NCBI RefSeq assembly: GCF_013870515.1
Contig: NZ_JACBXA010000032.1
Span: 1 to 38,096 of the forward strand
DNA: 38,096 nt
Direction: 5' to 3'
From: Streptomyces albidus (ex Kaewkla and Franco 2022)
Lineage (GTDB): Bacteria; Actinomycetota; Actinomycetes; Streptomycetales; Streptomycetaceae
Part shown: piece after piece, positions 15,874 to 22,978 of the stretch
How the letters are laid out: every line of letters starts with the position of its first letter
Numbering within the stretch: the stretch's first letter is position 1
The notes under the pieces: model-generated
Database searches by the model: none
What the model was told of the DNA's origin: nothing
What the model saw: only the letters and a program-made list of their open reading frames with translations
Program-made: the position numbers and the translations under genes

Positions 15874-17397
15874 GTGTTTCCCACCGCCAGGTCACGTCAC
15901 GCGGACCGCATCGACGACGACGCCAAGCTGCGAGATCTCGGGTACCACCCCGTACTGGTGCGGCGCATGGGCTCGTTCGGCAACTTCGCCATCAGCTTCT
16001 CGGTCATCTCGGTGCTGTCCGGATGCATGACGCTGTACGGCTTCGGCCTGGTCACGGGCGGACCCGCGGTGATGCTGTGGGGATGGGTCCTGGTGGGCCT
16101 GATGGTGATGTTCGTGGGCGCCGGGCTCGCCGAGGTCACCAGCGCGTACCCCACATCCGGAGCCCTCTACTACATGGCCGACCAGCTCGGCGGCCGCCGT
16201 TGGGGCTGGTACACCGGCTGGCTGAACCTCCTCGGGCTGCTGGGGACACTTGCCGGCATCGACTACGGCGCGGCCATGTTCACCGGTGCGCTGCTCAACC
16301 TCCAGTGGGGGATCGCACCGACACCCGGAACCGTCATGGTGATCTTCCTGATCATCCTGATGCTGCACGCGACGCTGAACCTCTTCGGCGTACGCCTCGT
16401 CAGCGTGCTGAACTCCGTGAGCGTGTGGTGGCACTTCGCCGGTGTCGCCGTGATCGTCGCCGCGCTGACGTTCGTACCGTCCCAGCACCGTGAGGCGTCG
16501 TTCGTCTTCGGTGAGTTCGTGAACGACACCGGATGGTCGAGCTCGGTGTACGTGATCATGATCGGGCTGCTGCTCGCCCAGTACACCTTCACCGGTTACG
16601 ACGCCAGCGCCCACCTCTCGGAGGAGACGACCAACGCGGAGGTCAGTGCCGCGAGCGGCATCGTACGGGCCGTCGGATGGTCGTGGCTGGCGGGCTTCGT
16701 ACTGCTGGTGGGCATCACCTTCGCCATCCAGGACTACGCCGGGACCCAGAACACGGCCACCGGGGTGCCGCCCGCGCAGGTCTTCCTCGACGCGCTAGGG
16801 CTGACCGGGGCGAAGCTTCTGCTGCTCATCGTGATCGTGGCGCAGCTCTTCTGCGGCAACGCTGAGGTCGCCGCGGCCAGCCGGATGGTGTTTGCCTTCT
16901 CCCGCGACGGCGCCCTGCCCTTCTCCTCGCAGTGGCGCCGCGTCAGCACGCGCACCGGCACGCCTTCGAGTGCCGTACTGCTGACCGTGGCCGCCGCCGC
17001 GCTGCTGGCGTTCCCGGCCCTGTTCAGCAAGGCGGCATACAGCGCCGTGACCGCGATCGCGGTCATCGGGGTCACGCCTGCCTACGCCATTCCCATCTTC
17101 CTGCGGCTGCGCAACAAGGAGCGCTTCCAGCAGGGCAAGTGGAACCTGGGGCGCTGGGGTGTGCCCATCGGCTGGATCGCGGTGATCTGGGTGGTCTTCG
17201 TGACCATGCTCTTCTGCCTCCCGCAGTCCAGCCCCGTGACCATCGACTCCTTCAACTACGCGCCCCTCGCGCTGATCGCCGTACTCGCGCTGGCGACCTT
17301 CTGGTGGGCCGTGGCGGGGCGGCGCGCGTACACGACGCCCACGCACTCCGGCAGCGGAGACCGTGAACTCGCCGAGATGAGCGACGAGATCGTCTGA
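15874..17397 (+). CDS. APC-superfamily amino-acid permease
   Basis: A 507-residue integral membrane protein with about twelve hydrophobic segments. The N-terminal motif RRMGSFGNFAISFSVISVLSG is characteristic of the amino acid/choline transporter branch (GABA permease-like) of the APC superfamily. Conserved internal motifs include EVTSAYPTSGALYYMA, TGYDASAHLSEET and SRMVFAFSRDGALPF. It should import an amino acid or amine by a proton- or sodium-coupled mechanism; the substrate is not evident. The GTG start at 15874 has GGAGG 5 nt upstream. The gene lies 71 bp downstream of the helical unknown protein and is followed by a strong hairpin. Confidence 0.92.
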   Translation: MFPTARSRHADRIDDDAKLRDLGYHPVLVRRMGSFGNFAISFSVISVLSGCMTLYGFGLVTGGPAVMLWGWVLVGLMVMFVGAGLAEVTSAYPTSGALYYMADQLGGRRWGWYTGWLNLLGLLGTLAGIDYGAAMFTGALLNLQWGIAPTPGTVMVIFLIILMLHATLNLFGVRLVSVLNSVSVWWHFAGVAVIVAALTFVPSQHREASFVFGEFVNDTGWSSSVYVIMIGLLLAQYTFTGYDASAHLSEETTNAEVSAASGIVRAVGWSWLAGFVLLVGITFAIQDYAGTQNTATGVPPAQVFLDALGLTGAKLLLLIVIVAQLFCGNAEVAAASRMVFAFSRDGALPFSSQWRRVSTRTGTPSSAVLLTVAAAALLAFPALFSKAAYSAVTAIAVIGVTPAYAIPIFLRLRNKERFQQGKWNLGRWGVPIGWIAVIWVVFVTMLFCLPQSSPVTIDSFNYAPLALIAVLALATFWWAVAGRRAYTTPTHSGSGDRELAEMSDEIV

Positions 17398-17420
17398 CCC
17401 CACTGCGCGGACGGGGCCAC

Positions 17421-17438
17421 GCCGGAGCCTGCTCCGGC
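17421..17438 (+). terminator. Hairpin after the permease gene
   Basis: GCCGGAGC and GCTCCGGC form a perfect inverted repeat separated by only two bases, giving a tight GC-rich hairpin 23 bp after the permease stop codon. A U-tract is missing. Confidence 0.6.
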
Positions 17439-17614
17439 CGACGCCAGGGAGCGTGCTGTGTGCACGTTCCCGTGCGTCGGTCCGGACAGCCCTAGGCACG
17501 AGGACGGACCCGCCCCTCCGGCCCGGGTCCGATGTCTGCCCGCTCACCCGTGCATACGGTTCCCTGTGCGGTTCGCCGCGCACATGCCCGTACGGCCGTG
17601 AACAGGGAGGCCCC

Positions 17615-18043
17615 ATGCCCGCGAACGGACGCAGCCACATCCGCATCGCCCGCCCCTCACGGGACTTGGAAGCGGCCGAGCGCTTCTGGACCGCCGGGCT
17701 GGGCCTGGAGGTGCTGTACCGCAAGGAGCCCGAGCCCGGCGAGGAGGAGACCGAGGAGGGCTACGCGCTGCTGATGGTCGGGTGGCGCGACGCCGACTGG
17801 CATCTGGAGCTCGCCCTCCACCCGCGGCGGCCCGTCGTGCCCTCACCCGGCGCGGAGGACCTGCTGGTGATCTACCTGGACGGCCCAGTGCCCGGCGAGC
17901 TGGTGACACGCCTCGAGGAGGCGGGCGGCACGCGAGTGCGAGCGCACAATCCGTACTGGGACACCTGGGGCGTGACCGTGCGGGACCCCGACGGCTACAA
18001 CCTCGTCCTGTGCACCCGCGGATGGTCCAACACGGACGTGTGA
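17615..18043 (+). CDS. VOC-family (glyoxalase-fold) protein
   Basis: A 142-residue protein with the vicinal-oxygen-chelate fold. Typical parts are IRIARPSRDLEAAERFWTAGLGLEVLYR at the N terminus, a central WHLELALHP, and the C-terminal WGVTVRDPDGYNLVLC in which a metal-binding glutamate is replaced by Asn. Candidate metal ligands are His10 and His59/Glu61-type positions. Members include dioxygenases, glyoxalases and drug-binding resistance proteins, so function remains open. The start at 17615 is well supported by GGGAGG just upstream. It is flanked by hairpins on both sides and is probably transcribed alone. Confidence 0.87.
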   Translation: MPANGRSHIRIARPSRDLEAAERFWTAGLGLEVLYRKEPEPGEEETEEGYALLMVGWRDADWHLELALHPRRPVVPSPGAEDLLVIYLDGPVPGELVTRLEEAGGTRVRAHNPYWDTWGVTVRDPDGYNLVLCTRGWSNTDV

Positions 18044-18062
18044 CCTGAAGAGACGGCCCGGT

Positions 18063-18086
18063 CCGGGCCGCCGGAGACCGGCCCGG
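18063..18086 (+). terminator. Hairpin after the VOC gene
   Basis: CCGGGCCG and CGGCCCGG form a perfect 8-bp stem with an 8-base loop, 20 bp after the VOC stop codon. An overlapping GGCCCGG-T-CCGGGCC palindrome lies directly before it. Together they make a likely terminator. Confidence 0.65.
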
Positions 18087-18153
18087 AAGGCAGCAGTGGA
18101 TCAGCGAGGACGGGGTAGGCCTTCTGCGATGTCGGACGGAAGGGACACGAACG

Positions 18154-19185
18154 ATGACCCGCGAGGGTGACGAGAGCATGGACGGCAACGAGAAGTACGG
18201 CAGGAAGGCCTTCAAGAGGTCCAAGAGCCACTTCGCGGACCGCATCACGGCGGACGGCGCCGACGGCTGGCCGGTGGAAGCGGGCCGCTACCGGCTCGTC
18301 ATCAACAGGGCCTGCCCGTGGGCGAGTCGTGCCGCCATCTCGCGGCGTCTTCTCGGCCTGGAGGACGCGCTCTCCATGGGCGTCACCGATCCCCTCCAGG
18401 ACGAGAAGAGCTGGCGCTTCACCCTCGATCCGGGCGGCAAGGACCCGGTTCTGGGCATCCGGTACCTCCACGAGGCCTACGACGCCCGCGAGACCGGCTA
18501 TCCGGGAGGCGTGAGCGTCCCGGCGATCGTGGACGTGCCCAGCGGCCGGCTGGTCACCAACGACTTCCAGCAGATGACGCTCGATCTGGCCACCGAGTGG
18601 AGCGCACTGTTCAGGCCCGGCGCCCCCGATCTGTATCCCGAGGCGCTGCGCGGTGAGATCGACGAGGTGAGCGAGGGGGTCTACCGGGACTTCAACAACG
18701 GCGTCTACCGTGCCGGGTTCGCCACGAACCAGGAGGAGTACGAGGAGGCGTGCGGTGACGTCTTCCGCCGCCTCGGTCTGCTCTCCGAGAGGCTGAAGGA
18801 CCGGCGCTACCTCGTCGGTGAGAGCATCACCGAGGCCGACATCCGCCTCTTCACCACGCTGGTGCGCTTCGACGCCGTCTACCACGGCCACTTCAAGTGC
18901 AACCGCTACAAGCTCGCCGAGGACCCGGTCCTGTGGGCCTACGCGCGAGACCTGTACCAGACGCCGGGCTTCGGCGACACGGTCGACTTCGACCACATCA
19001 AGCGGCACTACTACCAGGTGCACACGGGCATCAATCCGACGGCGATCGTGCCGGTCGGCCCGGAGCTGTCCGGATGGCTGACCCCGCACCACCGTGAACA
19101 GCTCGGCGGCAACCCGTTCGGTGACGGCACGCCACCCGGTCGCGTGCCGGAAGCGGAGCAGATCCCGGCGGACCACCGGCCCTGA
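18154..19185 (+). CDS. Glutathionyl-hydroquinone reductase-like GST (Xi class)
   Basis: A 343-residue member of the ECM4/YqjG (Xi) class of glutathione transferases. The N-terminal thioredoxin-like domain carries the catalytic cysteine in NRACPWASR near residue 53; the family's SMGVTDP and TNDF(Q)Q motifs follow. The helical C-terminal domain contains YLVGESITEADIRLFTTLVRFDAVYHGHFKCN. These enzymes remove glutathione from glutathionyl-hydroquinones. Actinobacteria of this type make mycothiol rather than glutathione, so the natural thiol is probably different. The ATG at 18154 is used; an ATG at 18178 (MDGNEKYG) is an alternative. GGAAGGGA precedes the first. It converges with an alpha/beta hydrolase gene. 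Confidence 0.92.
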   Translation: MTREGDESMDGNEKYGRKAFKRSKSHFADRITADGADGWPVEAGRYRLVINRACPWASRAAISRRLLGLEDALSMGVTDPLQDEKSWRFTLDPGGKDPVLGIRYLHEAYDARETGYPGGVSVPAIVDVPSGRLVTNDFQQMTLDLATEWSALFRPGAPDLYPEALRGEIDEVSEGVYRDFNNGVYRAGFATNQEEYEEACGDVFRRLGLLSERLKDRRYLVGESITEADIRLFTTLVRFDAVYHGHFKCNRYKLAEDPVLWAYARDLYQTPGFGDTVDFDHIKRHYYQVHTGINPTAIVPVGPELSGWLTPHHREQLGGNPFGDGTPPGRVPEAEQIPADHRP

Positions 19186-19193
19186 AGCCGGCA

Positions 19194-19219
19194 GCCGGCC
19201 GGGCACGCCCCCGGCCGGC
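19194..19219. terminator. Bidirectional hairpin
   Basis: GCCGGCCGGG and CCCGGCCGGC are perfect 10-bp arms around a 6-base loop, placed between the convergent GST and hydrolase genes. It should work in both directions. Confidence 0.7.
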
Positions 19220-19242
19220 GACGGGTACGGTCCCGCCGGCCG

Positions 19243-20115
19243 TCAGACCGACTGAGCCGTCTCCAGCACGAGCCGCGCGACCATGGCCGGGTCGTCGTTC
19301 ATCGGCACGTGACCGCAGCCGCGCAGAGCGACCAGGCGCGCGCTCGGAATCGCCTTCTTCGCCCGCACGCCCTGACGGCGCAGCAGCAGCCTGTCCTTGT
19401 CTCCCCAGCCGATGGTGACAGGCACGTCCGGGATGTCCTGGTCGAAGAGCACCTCGGGGCTGCGGCCCACCTCGAGCGTCGGAGCGAACCCGGTGGCCGC
19501 CCGCATCGACCGCGTCTCGGCGATCACGGCCTCCGGTGAACGGCGGCCGGGGCGGGCGTAGATGGTGCTGGTGAGCGCGGCGCGCCCCGCGGCGGTCCGG
19601 GCCAGCCGCTGGAGCATCCCGTCCGGAATGGCCTTGGCGCCCGCGCGCATGCCCATCAGCAGCGCGTAGGCGTAGCGCCTTTCGGCGCCGGTCCAGAAAC
19701 CGGCGGGGGAGAGGGCCGTGACCGACCGCGCGTGGCCGTGGAGCGCCAGCTCCAGCGCGAGAAGGCCGCCTAGGGAATTGCCCACCACATGCGGCCGTTC
19801 CAGACCGAGAGTGCTTATCGCCTCGCCCAACAGGGGTATGACGCTGCCCAGTTCGTAGGAGTGGCCCTCCGGCAGCGTGGGCGAGGCGCCGAAGCCGGGA
19901 AGGTCGACGGCGACCACCTCGTACGAGGCGGCCAGGATGCTCAACACCGGCTCCCAGGCCTGCCAGTGGTGTCCGATGCCGTGCAGCAGGACCACGGGTT
20001 CTCCGCTGCCGCGCCTCTCGTAGGCCAGCTCGAAGGGGGGCTTCCCGTCGGGGGTGACCTGGAGGAAGGAATCGGTCTCGCGTACGGGCACGTGGGGCGA
20101 GGCGACGGCGGCCAT
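19243..20115 (-). CDS. Alpha/beta-fold hydrolase
   Basis: A 290-residue alpha/beta hydrolase. The oxyanion-hole motif is LLHGIGHHWQAW; the nucleophile elbow is VVGNSLGGLLA with Ser as the catalytic residue; the acid lies in GWGDKDRLL, and the catalytic histidine in CGHVPMND. The length and cap region fit the esterase/haloalkane-dehalogenase-like group, but the substrate is unknown. The start at 20115 (MAAVASPHV) is preferred to an upstream extension because GAGGAG lies 6 nt before it. It is divergent from the ECF41 sigma gene, which suggests but does not prove that the sigma factor controls it. Confidence 0.88.
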   Translation of the reverse strand: MAAVASPHVPVRETDSFLQVTPDGKPPFELAYERRGSGEPVVLLHGIGHHWQAWEPVLSILAASYEVVAVDLPGFGASPTLPEGHSYELGSVIPLLGEAISTLGLERPHVVGNSLGGLLALELALHGHARSVTALSPAGFWTGAERRYAYALLMGMRAGAKAIPDGMLQRLARTAAGRAALTSTIYARPGRRSPEAVIAETRSMRAATGFAPTLEVGRSPEVLFDQDIPDVPVTIGWGDKDRLLLRRQGVRAKKAIPSARLVALRGCGHVPMNDDPAMVARLVLETAQSV

Positions 20116-20186
20116 GGTCCACTCCTCGTGTGGCTCGGGTACCGGTTGGCTGGTGACGGGCGGCTGAAGGGGCGCGCTCTTTCGTA

Positions 20187-20197
20187 GACACGATGTC
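20187..20197. promoter_or_regulatory. Inverted TGTC repeat between hydrolase and sigma gene
   Basis: GACA-cga-TGTC places the tetranucleotide TGTC on both strands, pointing outward, in the 145-bp divergent region. The best known -35 element for ECF41 sigma factors starts with TGTCA, and the rightward copy reads TGTCAGC. I did not find a matching -10 CGTC at the expected distance, so this remains a weak candidate. Confidence 0.25.
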
Positions 20198-20260
20198 AGC
20201 AAGAGGCCCGTCGTGGAAGCCTCCCGCAGCAGTCCGAAGGCGGAGTGCCATCATGGGCCG

Positions 20261-21190
20261 GTGAACGCCGACGAGATCGACGCGGCCGGCGGTGCCGCAT
20301 CCGGCACCGACGCGACCGAGGTCTTCCAGCAGCACCGACCCGTCCTACTCGGCGTCGCCTACCGCATGCTCGGACGGGTCGCCGACGCCGAGGACGTCGT
20401 CCAGGAGGCATGGCTGCGCTGGGCGTCCGCCGACGCGGAGGCCGTGCGCAGCCCCAAGGCGTTTCTCGTCCGGGTCACCACACGGCTCGCCATCGACCGG
20501 CTGCGCTCGGCCCAGTCACGGCGCGAGACGTACGTGGGCCCGTGGCTTCCCGAACCTCTGCCCACCGACGTCAGCTCCGCCCCGGAACCGGACGCGGCGG
20601 AGCGTGTGACGCTGGGTGAGTCCGTCTCGCTCGCCCTGCTCGTGGTGCTGGAGTCCCTCTCGCCGCTGGAGCGGGCGGTGTTCGTGCTGCGTGAGGCGTT
20701 CGGATTCCCCTACGCGGAGATCGCCACCGTCCTGGACCGCGGTGAACCCGCCGTACGCCAACTCGCCGGGCGCGCCCGCAGCCACGTGGCCGAGCGGCGC
20801 CCCCGCTACGAGGTCGACCCCGCGCAGCAGCGCGACCTGACCGAGCGCTTCCTGGAGGCCGCGAGGAAGGGCGACATGGCAGCGCTGCTCGAACTGCTCG
20901 CTCCGGACGCCCGCCTCATCGGTGACGGCGGCGGCAAGGCCAAGGCGCCGATGCGCACCATCACCTCCGCGACCAAGGTCAGCCGGTTCTTCGCCGCCAT
21001 CGTTCAACAGAGCGGCCTGGGCGCCCAGTTGAACTTCCTCGAACTAAACGGCGGCCCGGCCGTCCTCGCCGTGGTCGACGGCGCCGGCGTGGTGATGCAG
21101 CTGGACGTGGCCGACTCCAGGATCCAGTGCGTCTACCTCATCGCGAACCCCGACAAGATCGCGCACCTGCTCCCGGGGCAGCCCGCGTGA
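20261..21190 (+). CDS. ECF41-type RNA polymerase sigma factor (SigJ-like)
   Basis: A 309-residue ECF sigma factor with an extra C-terminal domain. Region 2 is FQQHRPVLLGVAYRMLGRVADAEDVVQEAWLRW, and region 4 is LSPLERAVFVLREAFGFPYAEIA. The linker carries WLPEP, and the C-terminal SnoaL/NTF2-like domain carries DGGGK and NPDK. These three motifs define the ECF41 group, whose C-terminal domain adjusts sigma activity without a classic anti-sigma factor. The GTG at 20261 is used; a GTG at 20213 would add 16 residues with poor codon use, and neither has a strong Shine-Dalgarno. ECF41 genes usually sit beside an oxidoreductase, epimerase or carboxymuconolactone decarboxylase; here an SDR gene lies convergent, 19 bp away. 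Confidence 0.92.
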   Translation: MNADEIDAAGGAASGTDATEVFQQHRPVLLGVAYRMLGRVADAEDVVQEAWLRWASADAEAVRSPKAFLVRVTTRLAIDRLRSAQSRRETYVGPWLPEPLPTDVSSAPEPDAAERVTLGESVSLALLVVLESLSPLERAVFVLREAFGFPYAEIATVLDRGEPAVRQLAGRARSHVAERRPRYEVDPAQQRDLTERFLEAARKGDMAALLELLAPDARLIGDGGGKAKAPMRTITSATKVSRFFAAIVQQSGLGAQLNFLELNGGPAVLAVVDGAGVVMQLDVADSRIQCVYLIANPDKIAHLLPGQPA

Positions 21191-21194
21191 CGGG

Positions 21195-21223
21195 CCGGCG
21201 GCGTCGGCGTCACGCGCCGCCGG
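21195..21223. terminator. Hairpin overlapping the end of the SDR gene
   Basis: CCGGCGGCG and CGCCGCCGG are perfect 9-bp arms separated by 11 bases. The right arm lies inside the last codons of the convergent SDR gene. The structure can end transcription from both sides despite the gap of only 19 bp. Confidence 0.55.
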
Positions 21224-21965
21224 AGACCCGCAGCACCGCTCCCGTGGTGAACGAGGACTCGTCCGACATCAGCCAGGCCACGGCGTCCGCGATCTCGTGC
21301 GGCTCGCCGGGACGGCCCAGCGGAATCGTCTCGGCCTTGCGCCATGCCCGGTCGGGATCGCCCATCGCCGCGTGCATGTCGGTGAGCACGGCTCCCGGCT
21401 GAACGGAGTTGACCCGCACGCCCTCCGGCCCGAACTCCTTCGCCAGGCCGACCGTCATCGCATCCACGGCTGCCTTGGACGCCGCGTAGTGCACGTACTC
21501 TCCCGGAGCGCCGAGCGTCGCCGCTCCGGAGGAGATGTTGACGACACAGCCGCCCTCGCCGCCGTGCCGCGTGGACATCTCCAGCAGCGCACGCCGTGCA
21601 CACAGCAGTGCGCCCAGCAGGTTCACGTCGAGAACGCGGCGCATCACCGTGGTCGGCGTCTGTGTGAACCGCCCCAGAGGTCCGGTGACGCCGGCGTTGT
21701 TCACCAGGCCCGTCACGGGCCCGAGTTCCTGGCGTACGACGTCGAAGAGGCGGTCCACCTGGTCCTCGACGCTGACGTCGAGCTGGACCGGAACCGCGCG
21801 CACCCCCTCGGCGCGCACGGCTCTCGCGGTCTGCTCGGCGCTGTCCCGTCCTGACTCGTAGCCGATTCCGATGTGGTGTCCCGCCCGCGCGAGCCGTACG
21901 GCGACGGCCGCACCGATGCCCCGGCCGCCACCGGTGACGACGGTTACCCGCTGCTGTGGCGACAT
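21210..21965 (-). CDS. SDR-family oxidoreductase (FabG-like)
   Basis: A 251-residue classical SDR. It has TGGGRGIG at residues 11-18, LVNNAGVTG, the catalytic serine in VNISSGAATLG, and the YxxxK pair in YVHYAASKAAVDAM, followed by VNSVQPGAV. All catalytic residues are present, so it should be active as an NAD(P)-dependent sugar, steroid or ketoacyl reductase-type enzyme; the substrate is unknown. GGGAGG lies 6 nt before the start at 21965. A perfect 12-bp palindrome sits 27 bp upstream of the start. The convergent neighbour is the ECF41 sigma factor, and genes of this type are among the usual ECF41 partners. Confidence 0.92.
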   Translation of the reverse strand: MSPQQRVTVVTGGGRGIGAAVAVRLARAGHHIGIGYESGRDSAEQTARAVRAEGVRAVPVQLDVSVEDQVDRLFDVVRQELGPVTGLVNNAGVTGPLGRFTQTPTTVMRRVLDVNLLGALLCARRALLEMSTRHGGEGGCVVNISSGAATLGAPGEYVHYAASKAAVDAMTVGLAKEFGPEGVRVNSVQPGAVLTDMHAAMGDPDRAWRKAETIPLGRPGEPHEIADAVAWLMSDESSFTTGAVLRVSGGA

Positions 21966-21991
21966 GCATGACCTCCCGTGGCGAGCGAACG

Positions 21992-22003
21992 ATGATCGAT
22001 CAT
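21992..22003 (-). promoter_or_regulatory. 12-bp palindromic operator upstream of the SDR gene
   Basis: ATGATCGATCAT is a perfect palindrome 27-38 bp before the SDR start codon, in the position of a promoter. It has the look of a TetR- or MarR-type operator. No such regulator is encoded in the window. Confidence 0.45.
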
Positions 22004-22048
22004 TGCACCCCGTCGTGGCCAGGCGGAACAGCTTCGTGAGCCAAAGGA

Positions 22049-22083
22049 TTGGTCTTGACCAAGAGGGGGGCCCGGCCTATCGT
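22049..22083 (+). promoter_or_regulatory. GntR-gene promoter with overlapping DasR-box-like palindrome
   Basis: TTGACC (22055-22060) and TATCGT (22078-22083) are separated by 17 bp, a good vegetative promoter. The -35 box lies within the palindrome TTGGTC-TT-GACCAA at 22049-22062. With flanking bases it reads ATTGGTCTTGACCAAG, close to the known binding sites of DasR and NagR, which centre on TGGTCTAGACCA. A repressor bound here would block the promoter. Confidence 0.6.
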
Positions 22084-22124
22084 CGGCCATACGCAACAAC
22101 CTTTAAAAAACAAGCACGTATAAA

Positions 22125-22147
22125 GCCCCGGCCGCCCCCGGCGGGGC
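22125..22147. terminator. GC-rich hairpin in the GntR leader
   Basis: GCCCCG and CGGGGC form a 6-bp stem, extended by two more pairs beyond a bulged G, with the loop GCCCCC. On the minus strand the hairpin is followed by TTTAT and then a T6 run, so it would act best as a terminator of antisense transcription heading towards the SDR gene. On the plus strand it lies just before the ribosome-binding site and could influence translation. Confidence 0.4.
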
Positions 22148-22174
22148 TGTACGCGGGGAATGCGGAGGCCCACT

Positions 22175-22918
22175 GTGGGGACCACACAAGTGGATGCGGT
22201 GCCGGAGCCGAAGTACTGGCACCTGAAGACCGTGCTGTCGGACGCGCTGGACTCCGAGTTCACCGTCGGTGAGATTCTTCCGAACGAGCGTGAACTGGCA
22301 GCCCGTTTCGGCGTCGCACGCGCCACCCTCCGACAGGCCCTCGAACAGCTGGAGTTGGAAGGGCGCCTGCAGCGCCGTCGCGGCGTGGGTACGACGGTCG
22401 CGCCGCCCCGCTTCGGCGTCGACGTCGGCCCCGGCGAGCTCAGCTGGCCCGGTGCGCCGGACGACGCGTGGCAGACAGCCGACTGCGAGGAGGCCGCACC
22501 GCCCGCCTCCGTCGCGGCGATGCTCAGTGAGGGGCCCGACGCCCCGGTGCACTCCGTGCGCCGCACGCGGATGACGCACGGGCAGCCCGTCGCCACGGAG
22601 ATGCTCTACGTGCCTCACGCGTCGGTGCCCGGGATGTCCGGCATCGAGTCCGCCGGCGGTTCGGCGCGGGGCCGTGCCGTCCTGCGTGAACTGCACCGCC
22701 TCGAACTGGAAGGCCAGGAGCGCGCGGTGGAGCTGGGCTCGGCCCGCGCGGACGACGCGCGGCAGCTGGACCGGCTCCCGGGAGCACCCGTCCTGGTGGT
22801 CACCACCCGGTACTTCGCGCAGGGCGTGACCGCCGCCGTCGCGGTCTCCACCTACCGGGCCGACACCTGCCGGCTCACCTTCGGTGACACGGCGCCCGTC
22901 GCGCTCATGGCCGGCTGA
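22175..22918 (+). CDS. GntR-family (HutC/UTRA type) transcriptional regulator
   Basis: A 247-residue regulator. The winged helix-turn-helix occupies residues about 13-75 (PKYWHLKTVLSDAL, PNERELAARFGVARATLRQALEQLELEGRLQRRRGVGTTV). The rest is a UTRA-like effector domain containing PVHSVRRTRMTHGQPVATEMLYVP and a terminal VVTTRYFAQGVTAAVAVSTYRAD. UTRA domains bind small molecules such as sugar phosphates or histidine derivatives. The start is the GTG at 22175, with GGAGG 6 nt upstream; an ATG at 22160 would include that site within the coding region. A DasR-box-like palindrome lies over its own promoter, suggesting autoregulation or DasR control. A ROK-type sugar regulator lies convergent. Confidence 0.9.
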   Translation: MGTTQVDAVPEPKYWHLKTVLSDALDSEFTVGEILPNERELAARFGVARATLRQALEQLELEGRLQRRRGVGTTVAPPRFGVDVGPGELSWPGAPDDAWQTADCEEAAPPASVAAMLSEGPDAPVHSVRRTRMTHGQPVATEMLYVPHASVPGMSGIESAGGSARGRAVLRELHRLELEGQERAVELGSARADDARQLDRLPGAPVLVVTTRYFAQGVTAAVAVSTYRADTCRLTFGDTAPVALMAG

Positions 22919-22947
22919 CCCACGTCCGACGGGGATTCAGGCCGGGC

Positions 22948-22967
22948 GGCCCGGGGATCAACGGGCC
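22948..22967. terminator. Hairpin between GntR and ROK genes
   Basis: GGCCCG and CGGGCC form a 6-bp stem with an 8-base loop, midway in the 60-bp gap between the two convergent genes. Confidence 0.5.
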
Positions 22968-22978
22968 GTGTTCACGGT

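Noticed and set aside
20187..20260. ECF41 autoregulatory promoter (TGTCACA with CGTC -10)
   Set aside because: TGTCAGC is present but the CGTC follows after only about 8 bases instead of about 16.
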